From Chrysogorgia sp. JL179-B06 (taxonomy: Eukaryota; Cnidaria; Anthozoa; Scleralcyonacea; Chrysogorgiidae), in NCBI GenBank assembly GCA_035772405.1, contig JAYKKM010000496.1:784501-848500 (forward strand): 64,000 bases of DNA. The letters are read 5' to 3'. The notes under the pieces were generated by a model. It was not told where the DNA came from. It worked only from the letters and a program-made list of their open reading frames with translations, and made no database searches. The stretch's first letter is position 1. The number at the start of each line of letters is the position of its first letter. This document shows positions 45,138-61,900 of this stretch, in pieces. The position numbers were made by a program, and so were the translations under genes.

Positions 45138-46430
45138 CTTTTTGGTGTCTTCTCTGACGCGTGTCTCCACACTCCTGATAAACGCCTTCTGATCTACCCT
45201 TAGTTCTAAACCAAGCCAAGATGCTGGTGTACGACCGAAGGACGCACTGACGAGGTATGGAAAAACAGTTGCAGGTGGCCTAATGAATTATGAAGCAAAA
45301 AACCTGTATGATTTGAATAAATGTGGATACCATCAAAATACTATGAACACATGAAAATAATGACATATGAAAATAACATGAAATATGTTAAAATTTGATG
45401 TTAGTTTTCATTTATACCATGCGTAAAATAAGGCTAGAACGTTCCCATTTTTTCTTATTACTGGTAATAAGGAATCGCGTGAAAAGATGTCATAGCATCG
45501 ATATTCCTCGCGTATGCAGTGGCCACTAGGTATGTCCAAATGTTTGGGATAACACGCGAGATTTGTTAAAGTTACTATCGCAAGGGAAGTGCTGCCTCGA
45601 AATCCAAGGCAGTTGTGATATTGTGGAAAATTGCAAAAAATTAGTGGTGGGCTTATTGAAGTCAATGTCGCAGCGGAAGTAGTACAGCCTTGTACCCATG
45701 CGGTTATGGTTTAGGTAAGACCAGAGCAGTGAGTTCTACATATATATGGAGCTCACAATGAGCTTGCTGGACCATAGGTACTCTGGGGCAGTAGACATCT
45801 ACCTAGGGTAAGACATTCGTTATTGCACAGCCACTGATGAAGCATGTGCTGGGGCCCCTGGCACATTTGCAGATGCCTCGCATCTGCCCCCTCTCTTGTT
45901 GACCGCCCTTAGTTCATGAACATGTGTAATATTAAACAGATGTAATTTACAATTAATCTGTAAGTTTGGACAACTAAATTGAGGAGTCGATGGGGTGAGG
46001 GTTTAGGATATTTGAGAATGGGCAATTCATCACCTTAGTCCATTCAGCTAGTACAAGGCTGGTATCCAGTTGTCATAGTTCCAGATCTCTACGCGGCCAT
46101 GTCACATGGATTTTGGATATAACATTCTACAGAAAAATACTTAGCTCATGGTATCTTCTTCGTGTACTGCACACACAATGGACACAGACTATGTCATAGA
46201 CACATCAAGGTTATTTTCTCAAGATTCAGAAGCTTTACAAGAACAAGAACCCTAACCATAATCCAAATAAAAACTCTAGTCCTCACCCTGAAATAAAGGA
46301 ATACTAACCCTACTTTTAAACTAAATATTTCAATGATGTGCCTACCAATGCCTTCAACGAACAATATAGTCCTTTTTGGAAAAATTAATATTTTAATATA
46401 ATATAATATCATATAACTTTCATTTTCATA
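45138..46430. other. Spacer with no recognised gene
   Basis: Upstream of gene D. Its promoter should be just above 45137, but no TATA or initiator stands out. 45200-46430 holds no coherent coding frame, tandem repeat or known element that I can support. Confidence 0.4.
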
Positions 46431-46434
46431 TAAT

Positions 46435-46960
46435 AATAATAATAATAATAATATTTATTTATATAGCGCCTATCCAGGTCTGCTCAATTAAAGAGACTTA
46501 AATAAATGTGTTTTTATTTTATAAATGTGATTTAACAATAAAAAGACTTGGTGAATATCTGATGCTTCTAGGTAAAGTGTTCCAAAGTTCGAGAGCGGCA
46601 ACGGAGAAGGATCGATGGCCATAATTAGAGAGTAGATTAAAATTGACACGGTTGAGAAGAATTTCGGATGAAGAGCGGAGAGTTTTTCGTGGAATGTAGC
46701 GTGTGATCAGGTCGGAGATATAGACAGGAGCTTGGCCCATTAAGAGATTTGAATGTAAGAATGAGGATTTTAAACTTGATACGTTCTGCAACTGGTAGCC
46801 AATGGATATCCATAAGGATAGGAGTGATGTGATCACGTTTGCAGGAAAAGTAGTAAAAATTATAGTAAAAATTATTGTACTGTGTAGGTAGTGTAGAAAT
46901 AAAAATGGAATACTGTGTACTGCTAAAATAGTGTGGAGGATGTGTAACATTTAAAAAGTA
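46435..46960 (-). pseudogene. 3' fragment of a non-LTR retrotransposon
   Basis: On the minus strand: LPVAERIKFKILILTFKSL, then after a frame change QAPVYISDLITRYIPRKTLR, YGHRSFSVAALELWNTLP and IRYSPSLFIVKSHL. This is the characteristic end of CR1/jockey-like reverse transcriptases. The plus-strand (AAT)n and TTTATATAGCGCC at 46430-46475 is its 3' tail. Frameshifted and 5' truncated. Confidence 0.85.
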
Positions 46961-47127
46961 GCTGAAAAGTCGCCTAAAAATAACCTAAAAGGTAGCCTGT
47001 CATGGTTAGCAATTTACCCATTGAACCGCAACAAAGAAGCACAGTGCGTTTTTGAAACAAATTTACTGAAACGTACGACACCGCGTTCTTTAGGTAATTG
47101 ACAGATTACCACAGGTATTTCTTGAAG

Positions 47128-49181
47128 ATGAGACATGATTCATGGCCTGCCGTAATACTGGCGTGTTTAACTACACTGATTTATTTTCTCGTCAAGGACA
47201 TCAAAGGTAAGAAAGTCATGAAAACCAGTATTGAAATCAAAGTTAATAATTTTCAGGGTTCACACCAGGCTTGGTGATGATACATGGCATGGATGATCGA
47301 TCATGGATTTAATTTAGGTTTTTTTTATTTGATTTATCACTCTTGGGTGAACGGAATACCCCCAACAGGCTAGAAGTTCAATTACAGGGGTTCCGAGGGC
47401 CCGTATGATTTAAGGTCGTTATCCGAGAAGACCCGAAAGTCTTACCATTGCTGATATTATTGCAAAGGCAGCACTTTCTCCTAAATTATTTTTAAGACCC
47501 TGAGTCTTAATTGTTGCTCGTATCCTCAGAAAAATGATTCTGAGTCCCAGACAGGAATTGAACCTGTAACCTTCTGATTGCCGGTGAGATGCTCTAACCA
47601 TTGAGCTACCGAGACTCAGATGGAGAGCGAAGGTTACAGTGATGTACTGGTTTGATTGATATATGTACTGCTATGTATGGGAAAGCTATTTAGGCGAAAA
47701 AAACTGGGTTTTATTGAGGCGGGGAACTCTCGCATCTTAATTGTTGGACAGTTTGAGAAGGGAAAGTAGATGGTTAAATTTGAAGCAACGATATATAAGG
47801 AAAAATTAACAGAACAATTGGTTTACATCGGTTTAAATAACAACCACCAGTCAAAACAATAATTCCACCTGTAATATACGATATTCATTGCTCTCGTCAA
47901 ATCCGAACTCCTCAGATAAACATCTCACATTCTTAGCAATCTAAACAGAATCAAATATCTAAAAAGGTTGGTGTATACCGCCGAAATAGCGTGTAAGTTG
48001 TCTAACGTTTCGAGCGAAGGCCCTTCGTCAGAGAGTGAAACGTAAAGTCATGTAAAGAGCCTTCACTCAAAACGTAAGACTACTTACACGCTATTTCAGC
48101 AGTACACCAACCTTTTTAGATATTTGATTTGTATTTCTACATTGTCTACGCAGCACAACACGTTTTATGACTTAAACGGAATCAAGATTGTTTAAAAGGA
48201 GGGGGGAACAAACAAAATACAACATGAATGATATTAAAAGTGTTGTCCGGCGTAGGCAGTGTAAAAGTACAAATCAAATACTCGAAAAGTACTGCCGAAA
48301 TTCTATATCACTCTGACGAACTAGGGCCTTCACTTGAAACGTTAAACCTCCTACACACTATTTCGGAAGTACATCAACCTTTTAAAGTATTTCATTTATG
48401 AGAGTAAATATGAATGGATGTTGCATTATTAAGGATGTGTTTCGTCGGACAATATGTTGACTATTTTCAGGAGAAACTCTTACGCAGGACAGAGAAGATA
48501 CGAATGTTACAAGGGAGACAATAGAGGAGTTACGCTATAATCTGAAGAAAGTTTTACGCTTCATTGACGATTTAAGTACAGGGAATGAAGCTGGAGGGAA
48601 CAAAACAACAGGTAACTACTGATAGTAGTTGTTGTTTAACGTAAAGGGATACCCACCAAAATACAAATGTAATTCATATGAAAGATCTTACTGACTTTAG
48701 TTTATTTCCAAAATTTCAGCATTCCTATCAATTTAGTTAAGAAGATATGGCTAGTTGAAGTTGGAGAATTTGTCCAATTTCGACGCCATATTTGTTTCTC
48801 AAATATGACGTCACTGAGTGATTCTATCTCGTGTTATGCCTAAGAAGCTCCTCTACTTTCCTGCATGAGGAACTAAATAGTTTATATTTTTCTCAGGATT
48901 CAGAAGGTTTACTGGAATAAAAACTCTAACCCGCAATAATGTTGTTTACTTTTGCAGAAGATAAAGGCAGATCAGGCATACCACCGGATGGGGAATCGGA
49001 AGGATGGCATTTATTGGCTGACGAGTCTGTGATAAAAGCAACAGCCCAGAAAGCTGCCAAAGCTGTGAAGGAGAGTTATTCAGCAACACTCAAGACACAA
49101 AAAGGAATGAAACAAATATCTAAAGGACTTGTAGAACTTAAGAAATGTTTAGAAACTTTTGAAAAAACTGTTAAAGTGTAG
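47128..49181 (+). CDS. Gene E: small secreted or type II membrane helical protein
   Basis: Three exons: 47128-47206, 48471-48611 and 48958-49181, phase 1-1, about 147 residues. The N-terminus MRHDSWPAVILACLTTLIYF is a signal peptide or signal anchor. The rest is charged and helical, with VTRETIEELRYNLKKVLRFI and later ATAQKAAKAVKESYSATLKT, KGMKQISKGLVELKKCLETF. One N-x-T site, one mature cysteine. I do not recognise a family. The exon phases match its neighbours A-D, but nothing else ties it to them. An alternative is that the first exon belongs to another transcript. Confidence 0.6.
47320..47665 (-). repeat. Composite of two SINE families
   Basis: 47320-47520 is the GTGAACGGAATACCCC family without its tRNA head. 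47540-47665 is the CTCAATGGTTAGAGC-type family on the minus strand. The junction lies at CCCTGAGTCTTAATTG. It lies in intron 1 of gene E. Confidence 0.7.
47955..48135. mobile_element. Fold-back MITE
   Basis: AAATATCTAAAAAGGTTGGT pairs with ACCAACCTTTTTAGATATTT, and the inner arms pair imperfectly through AGCGTGTAAG/CTTACACGCT. Partial relatives at 48285-48395, 52865-52930 and 61395-61470. Confidence 0.85.
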
Positions 49182-49199
49182 AAGGAACGCCAAGATATT

Positions 49200-49583
49200 T
49201 TAAGGTGACTCGATAGTCTAAATCATGAGAAATAAAAATTCCGCATAAAAATGTTTAGTTCAGATCTGAGCTTCATTCGTGGTTCATTGCATAGCTCTAG
49301 TGGTGGTCTTGTTTACTGAAGAGTTTTATACCCTCAAAGTTTACCTGAGTGGAGAAATCGTGTTTCCAATAAATCCAGAAAACTAATTTGCATAAAATAT
49401 GCCGCTTATTATAAACACAATTGCTCTAGATATACAAAAGCTACAAGTGTGAAACGTTTCAATAATCAAGACCACCGCTAGAGCTATGCAATGAACCAAA
49501 ATAAAGCTCAGATCTGCATTGGAAAACTTTTTATGGGGAAAAAGGCAATTTCTCGTGATTTAGACTATCGAGCCACCTTAAAT
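49200..49583. mobile_element. MITE with TTAA flanks
   Basis: TTTAAGGTGACTCGATAGTC at the left and GACTATCGAGCCACCTTAAA at the right are inverted repeats bounded by TTAA. Arms also include TCTAAATCATGAGAAAT/ATTTCTCGTGATTTAGA. Length ~380 bp, no coding. A diverged relative is at 30865-31045. Confidence 0.87.
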
Positions 49584-50084
49584 ATAAGGAAGGATTTTCT
49601 AGATTTAACACAGAGGGAAGAATGTGCAAGAAGTAGCAGCGAAGATGACAGCAAAGTGTGCGGTAGAAGGGAAGAAAATTAGAGAATGAAACCCGAATGA
49701 TTATAGGGAATGATTTAATAAGTTGCAAATATGGTCCACAGGAAGGATTACAGGGGATACGAAGGAACTATGACATTACGAGAGGACAAATTAGATGTTT
49801 AATGTTTAATTACAATTTATAATACATTGTATTGTACAACATTTACAGCTAGAAAACACTGCTCTGTTACTTAGCACGGATGTTAAATTGCCTATGAAAT
49901 GAAAATTAAGTTTTTAGTTATTTAAATGACTCCTAAAATATCAGGAATGGTAATCAAGAAAATCAAGAAATAGTCTATTCATTTGGGATCGATATTCCGA
50001 TGTAATGATGTTAGGTGTCACGACGTGTCGTACTGTGCAAAGTTTCAAGTGATTTCGTTTAATAATCTCAAAGATATACGTTAG

Positions 50085-50358
50085 TTTAATTTAGTTTATT
50101 AGAATTATCACTCTTAGGTGAACGGAATATCCCAACAGGCTAGAAGCCCAATTATAGGGGTTCCGAGGGCCTACGATTTAAGGTCGTTTATCCGAGAAGA
50201 CCCGAAAGTCTTACCATTTGCTGATATTATTACAAAGGTAGCACTTTCTCCTCCATTATTTTTAAGACCCTGAGTGGTGGTCCAACCCAGGGTTTGAACC
50301 TGTGTCTCCCAGCTCATAGACATGTGTGGTAACCACTAGAGCACAACAGCTGGTTTTT
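50085..50358 (-). repeat. tRNA-derived SINE, near full-length
   Basis: On the minus strand: CCAGCTGTTGTGCTCTAGTG, GTTACCACACATGTCTATGA, then GGTTCAAACCCTGGGTTGGA (B box) and the shared body ending near GATAATTCTAATAAACTAA. Best copy of this family with 55725-55990. Confidence 0.82.
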
Positions 50359-50439
50359 AAAGATGTACAAACATCTTGCCGTCATAGGTTATCTCATTTG
50401 CATATCACAATAGTCTAAATAAAGACTTTAAGATCCGAC

Positions 50440-50912
50440 GACGCAGGCCAGCACGACGACGCAAATTTCGAAACCGTAGACGGTCGGACACCTCATTGAT
50501 GGTTGGACACCTCAGGTGGATGCTATTTCAGAGTACGGTAGAGCACCAAACCCAACCCCAACACAACAAAGATCCTAACCAGGGTTGCCAGCAGATCTGA
50601 GCCCGAAGTAGCCAAATTCAAGATCAAAAGAAGCCAAAAAAAGCCAAACTCAAACCCAATCTCCTACCTAGAGGATCGCGCCTAAGGTAGCTGAATTACG
50701 TAATTTTTAAGCGTAATGGCATGATAGAACAACTCAGAAATCTGTTTATTGCATCTTTAAATAAGAAGAAATTTTGACGAAATCTATATAAAACGAAAAT
50801 AACTTTATTATTTGACAACATTTCGATATTTTACACTCTTAATGAGGTGTCCGACCGTCTACGGTTTCGAAATTGGCCACGACGACGTCGATGCCGAGTG
50901 GGATTGGGTATA
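50440..50912. mobile_element. Inverted-repeat element
   Basis: TTTCGAAACCGTAGACGGTC at ~50468 is matched in complement by GACCGTCTACGGTTTCGAAA at ~50852, with GGACACCTCATT/AATGAGGTGTCC continuing inside and CGACGACGC-like ends. The centre includes an AAGCCAAA repeat. No transposase. Confidence 0.75.
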
Positions 50913-51189
50913 GAACTACGCGCGAGATAGAACTCTAAATTACCATTCCTAATAATTTTCGAAGTGCGTTGAAATAAGACAAACTTAATTTTCATTTCAT
51001 AAGGCACTCTATATGATAGATCTAACTTAGATAACCATGCTTAGACAAATATTTATAATAAATATATACAATGATACTGTACATGGATGTGTGGAAATAT
51101 GAACTATATATCGAGTGTTGTACAGGATATATCAAGAGCGAGTGAAGAGGACGAGTAAGATATCCAATTTAACACGAGTCTGAAAAAAC

Positions 51190-51690
51190 ATACTGTCAGT
51201 CTTAAGCCGCTGTTATACACTATGCAATTCGTGTAACTTGTCTTGCAATGTCGTTGCAAAGTGTTACATGAACCATTGCAAAGTGTAACACCTTTCAACG
51301 GCGAAAATTGTTGCGACACAAGTTGCTGTAATCGTTGCAGAAAGTAGAATCAAGTTCTACTTTCTGCAATAATTGCAACAACTATTTTCAGCGTTGCACA
51401 ATGTAACACCCCCATCTGCAACTTGTCTCGCAATTTTCCTGGCGACTCAGTGCACATGTATACCTTGTCATAAACACAAAGATGGTGAACCTTGCACAAA
51501 ACGTTACCTAGTGTAACACCTCCTTTCATGCAGCTGCAACGTAGCAGATCAAGCCGTTGAGAGACAAGTTGCATGAAACGTTGCCTAGTGTAACACCTCC
51601 TTTCATGCAACTGCAACGTAGCAGATTAAGCCATTGAGAGACAAGTTGCATGAAAACGTTGCCTAGTGTAATCTACTGTATATCATTTAT
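51190..51690. mobile_element. Fold-back element with internal tandem units
   Basis: Words GTTGCAAAGTGTTACA, GTAACACCTCCTTTCATGCA and TTGCCTAGTGTAA repeat. GAAAGTAGAA/TTCTACTTTC forms a central hairpin at ~51340-51365. Two ~68-bp direct copies end the element (51510-51670). It lies just below the CDC7 stop, so it may be in its 3' UTR. Confidence 0.75.
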
Positions 51691-51718
51691 CTACTGTACA
51701 TCATTTCTATATACTGTA

Positions 51719-56729
<5,011 letters not shown>

Positions 56730-56743
<14 letters not shown>

Positions 56744-56924
56744 TTTCGGATTTTTCGGGGAACCACAATGCCGCTTCTTTGATTTTTAATATATCAACAT
56801 TATCATCAATTTCCTCTTGTTTTGGCAAAGGAAAGTGTTCATTACCCGACCCAGCTCGTGAATTGACCTGCGAGGACTCTACCTCTATAACACTGACTTC
56901 CGAAAGGCATTCTTCGTTGGACAT
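56730..56924 (-). CDS. 64-residue open frame overlapping the CDC7 start (uORF or frameshifted N-terminus)
   Basis: Begins MSNEECLSEVSVIEVE, is acidic and kinase-tail-like, and ends KSENELK-stop 14 bases past the CDC7 ATG in the other frame. It could be a real upstream ORF that tunes CDC7 translation, or the true CDC7 N-terminus broken by one extra base. Removing one A from the GAAAAATCC run at ~56750-56755 would join it to NNGDAEELFKHIP. Both readings fit what is visible. Confidence 0.55.
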
Positions 56925-57099
56925 TATTCGTTCAAGAAATGAAATTATTATAGTTCTTGTCGAATATCTCGACTGCTTCGTCTTTGGCAGCAAACAAAAT
57001 GGCCGACTTTCGCGCGCTTTTTTCGATTCTTTAAATCACCTGACTTCCCAACACGTTGTCCTAACAATCGAATGACAACCCCCCCGGCAAACATCTCAT

Positions 57100-57560
57100 G
57101 AGCCTTGTTTTGTCAGCTCGCGAATGAGCCTGACGAGGTTGGGGATTTCATTGCAAGCTTGTGAGACATTGAGTCAACCTATCTTGCTCCGCAGGCAACT
57201 CTGTTAGTGTTTGGAAGACACATAGTTGCCTGCAGAGGTGACTCGGCGCGCTTTCTCGATATATGAACAAACCGAAATTCAAACAATCGCTAACCCTAAT
57301 CCTAACCCTAACCCTAACTCTAACTCAAATCCTAACCCTAAAACTGACTTGAGTTGATGTTATAATAATTTTAAATTTCGGTTGCTCATATATCGAGAAA
57401 GGGCCGTGACTCTGACACAGAGTTGCCTGCGGAGGAGGCTAGAGTCAACCATTGCTGGCCTGCACCACCCCACCTGCACACTCCCGATTAAGGAGAGCCT
57501 GCAGAGCCACAGAGGTCAGGAGGCAGATTTCGTGTAGCATGCTTGGGTTGCTGTGCAAAG
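57100..57560. repeat. CDC7-UXT spacer with interstitial telomere-like repeats in a fold-back
   Basis: 57291-57345 has about seven CCTAAC/CCTAACC units. They sit inside a 57251-57400 inverted repeat (TTTCTCGATATATGA and TCATATATCGAGAAA). GGCAACT and AGTTGCCTGC words flank it. 57560-57996 shows no other feature except the UXT 3' end. Confidence 0.8.
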
Positions 57561-57996
57561 GTATCTAATAATGAAAGTATTTCAATAAGTGTTCCTGATC
57601 AGTTCAATAGCCCTTTAAGCGGTTGCTATTAATAGCTCAAAATGGAGACAAACAAAGCAAATTTGACTCACAAATGATTGCAAATGAGCTATTTTCTTTT
57701 GTTATGGAATTATGGGTAAATGCGGACAAACATGGATACTGACATTTTCAGGTGTACTATCTAGTATGCCTAATTTGGGCAAAATTTTTTAAATAAAAAA
57801 ATAAATGATGTCATCTGGACAAAGTGCTATTTATAATCTACTAGCTAAATTAGTATTTCATGAGTTAAACACACACAATTCCAGAATTTTCTTAAAATCC
57901 TTCTTCAAAAAATCCTAGTCACCACTGTTCTTTAAGATAACTACATTGTCATTACTGGAGTAGAGAAGATAAGAAGATATTCACACAGGAAAATGG

Positions 57997-58488
57997 TCAC
58001 TGTTTCTTGGTTTCAACATTTAACATCTGTAGTTCCTTTAACCCTTGCAAAGCAAGCTTAACATTAGCCTTGATGTTGGCAGAATCTTTTGTTAAATTCT
58101 CCAATTGTTTTGTTAAATGAGCAATTTTCACATGAATAAAATCCACTGCTTCATCTAAAGTGAATTCAATATAAAATCCATAGCCAACAGCTACAAGAAT
58201 CATTCTCGTATCCTTCACCTCTGCTTGACAGTAAAAATTACATCCAAGATCAACTTGGGTCTTCATTTTTCCACCATTAAAATCATTCATTTTTAAAATC
58301 GTATCTTTCAACTGCATATAGTCAGCTATCATTGAATATAATTTCTCTCTTTGCGTATGAACTTTGTTGAGATCTTGCATCAAATTATTGTATATAAACT
58401 CCTCGTACTTCCTAACCTTATCAGGGATATTAAACTCAGCCCTTTCTCGTTCTTTCTTGTCCGAAATATTCGCTTGTTTCGACGCCAT
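57997..58488 (-). CDS. UXT, prefoldin alpha-like subunit
   Basis: Single exon, 163 residues (human ~157). Two ATGs are in frame. I take 58488 because its context CAAGATGGCG is strong; the upstream one at 58509 would add seven residues. The protein has long helices flanking a beta core, with VDLGCNFYCQAEV and VGYGFYIEFTLDEAVDFI, then LTKDSANIKANVKLALQGLKELQ, closely matching UXT. UXT is part of the URI/R2TP prefoldin-like complex and acts as a transcription cofactor. No introns, unlike its neighbours. Confidence 0.95.
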   Translation of the reverse strand: MASKQANISDKKERERAEFNIPDKVRKYEEFIYNNLMQDLNKVHTQREKLYSMIADYMQLKDTILKMNDFNGGKMKTQVDLGCNFYCQAEVKDTRMILVAVGYGFYIEFTLDEAVDFIHVKIAHLTKQLENLTKDSANIKANVKLALQGLKELQMLNVETKKQ

Positions 58489-58954
58489 CTTGATTCCTGA
58501 GCTGGTCAATTACTCAGTTCCAAGAAATGAATGAAGGTCGCCATATGATTTCTAAACAGGTATTTTGGCATGGAGTTTTAATGTTTTTATTGAGGTTTTA
58601 GGACTGGGTATGATAGCAGAATAAATTCACAATATCTCCCGAAATACTAACGATGTTATGTTCCTAAATATGCGCTTCGTGGTAGAAATAAAAATAGCTT
58701 TAGTTTCAGGAAGTTTGTCCATATAATATAATATATTTCTGAGAATTACTGTATGGCGCAATGCATTTCGGGAAGGATTTAAAATGGTCAAAATTTCGGC
58801 GAGAAGTAAAGACATGCGCACTCGGCTTCGGCCGATGTCCGCCTTCATGGCGTAAAATTTATATCCTGGAAAAAATTGATAAAATGTTGTGTTTAATGAT
58901 ATCCGATTCTTGACAAAACACTGTCTTTGTGTAGCTTTAACGTCTTTTATCAAA
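58489..58954. promoter_or_regulatory. Divergent UXT-NELFB promoter region
   Basis: 466 bp separate the two start codons, and no gene lies between them. Contains GAAGTAAAGACATGCGCACT (NRF1-like core TGCGCA at ~58815) and GGCTTCGGCC. No TATA box is visible, as is common for divergent housekeeping promoters. Transcription start sites are not known. Confidence 0.55.
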
Positions 58955-61900
58955 ATGGCAGGATTTGAAGAGGCTGGCCTTTCTGGTTGCGAGTATATTC
59001 GTGAACATTTGTCCAACTGTAGTGAGTTGACTATTGCGATGTTTTTGGAGTCTTTTCAACAAGATAATGGGATCCTTTTACCTTCATTGATCCCGGCTTT
59101 GCCGCTCTTGGACCTTCATAGTATTCCCAGGCACGAGTTTCATGTTACAGTTATAGAAAATCTGCGAGAAAAAATGCTCTCAAGGTTTGATGTTATTGGG
59201 AGTGAGAAGTTAATGCAGTTATTGGAACAGTCATTTTCTTTTATCAGAGTTCCAGCATTAAGGCCTGTTATTATGGATATGTTAAAAAGACTACCAACAG
59301 TACCAGAGAGGTTCATCAAGGTCCTTGCTAATGAATCTGAACTGTACAACAGTTGCTCGTTGGAAGTCAAACGACAAATTTGGATCAAGCATCAGCCTTT
59401 ATTTGGTGATGCGGTTGGACCATTACTGAATGAATATCTCAAAGATAAGAATGGTTTGATATTCAACACCGACGAATTAAATGGTCAAGATTTTTTGAGC
59501 TTCCGTCCAAAGGTCCGACGACAGCATAGTGTCGTCCAGCGGCTTGCCGAGATGATTGGTCGTTCCTTGGAACTTTACAACTTGGTGTTACAGTTCTTGA
59601 GGACGTTATTCTTACGTACCAAGGAAGCTCATTATTGTACCCTAAGGGCTGAACTGTTGATGGCGATCCATGATTTGGACATTAAAGAAATCAAGGATGT
59701 TGATCCTTGTCATAAGTTCACTTGGTGTCTAGATGCTTGTATCAGAAGTCAACTTATTGATTCAAAAAAGATTAAAGATCTGAAAGGTTATATGAAAGCA
59801 GCTAGAGCAGCAGAAGAACAAGTCTTAGGGTATAATTAAATTAATAATCATCACCCAAGATTGCTGTCTCCAATCTCACGTTTGAGGATTTTACATATCC
59901 GTAATATTTAGGTCATCCTTAAGTCATCTTATTAGGTCATCATATTTGGGTCATCTTCATAGAGTTTTTCGCTGTCAAAGTTACTGGATGTGATGTCACT
60001 AGAGGCATTCTAAACCAGTTTTCTTTATAAAAATACCAAGCTTGTGACATCACATCTGGTAACTTTAACAGCAAAAAAGTTCATGAAGATGAAATTTTTA
60101 ACTGACAATATATATTATGATTTTGCTCATGAAGACCCAAATATTATGAATTTGCAAAATTCCCAAACATCATGGTTAGGTCCAAACACAGTGTCTTTTT
60201 TATTCCCTGCAAGCCAATTGGCTATGCTACCTTCTATCTATTGGCCGATAGATATTGAAATAACAAAAAATAAGTTGTAGTTTCTACTAAACCAAATCTA
60301 TCACGAGCTTGAAATTTTCAGTTAAAATTGTTAAATAGAAACAGCTTTTAACCAATCACAGTGTAGGATTTCAAAATCTTATTTTGTCAATTATTATGTG
60401 GTACTTGTCTCATTTCATTATTGTGTTTTGTTGTAGAGACGTTGCCATGGTTTTGTGTGATCCATTTGCTATAAATGTCATTGGTAAAAGTATCATAAAA
60501 GTACTACATCATCTGGTTGCTACAGAGGCACTACCAAGGGTTAGGTCCTTGCTGATTGACAGTATTTTTAAAATTTTAATAAGCAACAAATATCTGAACA
60601 AACTGCTTGTGTTCTTTTAACTCATTCACCTTTTTTGAGAGCTTTTTTCAGGTGAATACGAATGCTAACATGATGAATGATTTTGAATTTTTAGAGTAGC
60701 TCTGACTTAACATTTTTATTAAGTCTTCTTCAATTGGGATTGGGAGCTTGGACAATGATTGAAAGCCAGGTGTTTACGGAGAACTTGTTGGTAAGTCACT
60801 GTAGGTAGATGTTATGGTAGAATGAATATGAAAGCTGCTAAGTTCTCAAAAGAACTGGATATAATACGAAAAGAAGAATTAATATAACTTTAATGTGTTG
60901 AAAAAAGAGTACTTTAATATATTTATTAATGGACGACATTTCGGACAATGTGTCCTGACCTGAAGAAGGACATATCGTCCAAAACGTCAGCCATGAATAT
61001 ACCTAAGTACTCTTACTTAAGTATTTTTCGACACATTGAAGTTCTCTTATTTCTCCTTATCATATTATATCCAGATGTTATGTCAGTACTAGTTACTGAA
61101 TATCTTAACCTAAATTCAACCTAAGCATCGAATGAACTTTTTACTAAAATGTATTGTTACATTTCCAGAGCAACGATCTCCTTGTAAGGTTCATTCCAAT
61201 TGTCATGGCAACCATGGTTGAAGATTCTGTCTATCGGGTTGAGCAGAAACTAACGAACAAAAAAACAAAAACTGGCATTGAACTTCATCATTCATTTGAA
61301 CAGTCTTTGTCAGAATACAGTATTTGTTTTACCATTGCATTTTATCTTGCTCTCTATATGGTCAAACATAAACAGAAGTAAGTAAAGATTCAAATAAAAA
61401 ATACTAAAAGATTGAAGTACAGTACTACCAAAATAGCATGTAGGAGGTTTAGCAGTAAAGTTACAAGTGACGGCATTTTGTCCGTGAGTGAAACATTAGC
61501 TTAGTCAAGCCTGGAAATAATTATTTTTGTTGTAACTGTCAGAATGACAAGCACAAATAAATTTGTAACATACACACAAAATATTGTACCTGTCAGTTGT
61601 CTCCGAACTTAGTGTAATGTCTCCAAACTTAGCACAGTCCATTCAACACAAAAAATATTTTACTTTCACAAAAAGTTGAGTATAATCTTTGGACAAGATG
61701 AGCATCGGACAAAATGACAGACACAATTGCAATTGACCAACTCCCATGCTAAAAGCCCCATCTTGTAAAACTAGTACGTATCAGGCCTCGTACTTTAATC
61801 ACATTGCAAAGTTATGGAACAGTGTTTGTAAAGTAGCTCCACCTAGTAGTTTATCCAGTATAACTATATTTAAGAGTTTCCTTTCCTGCCATTACAGATT

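Noticed and set aside
57291..57345. Chromosome end
   Set aside because: Only ~55 bp of telomere-like repeat, with conserved genes on both sides.
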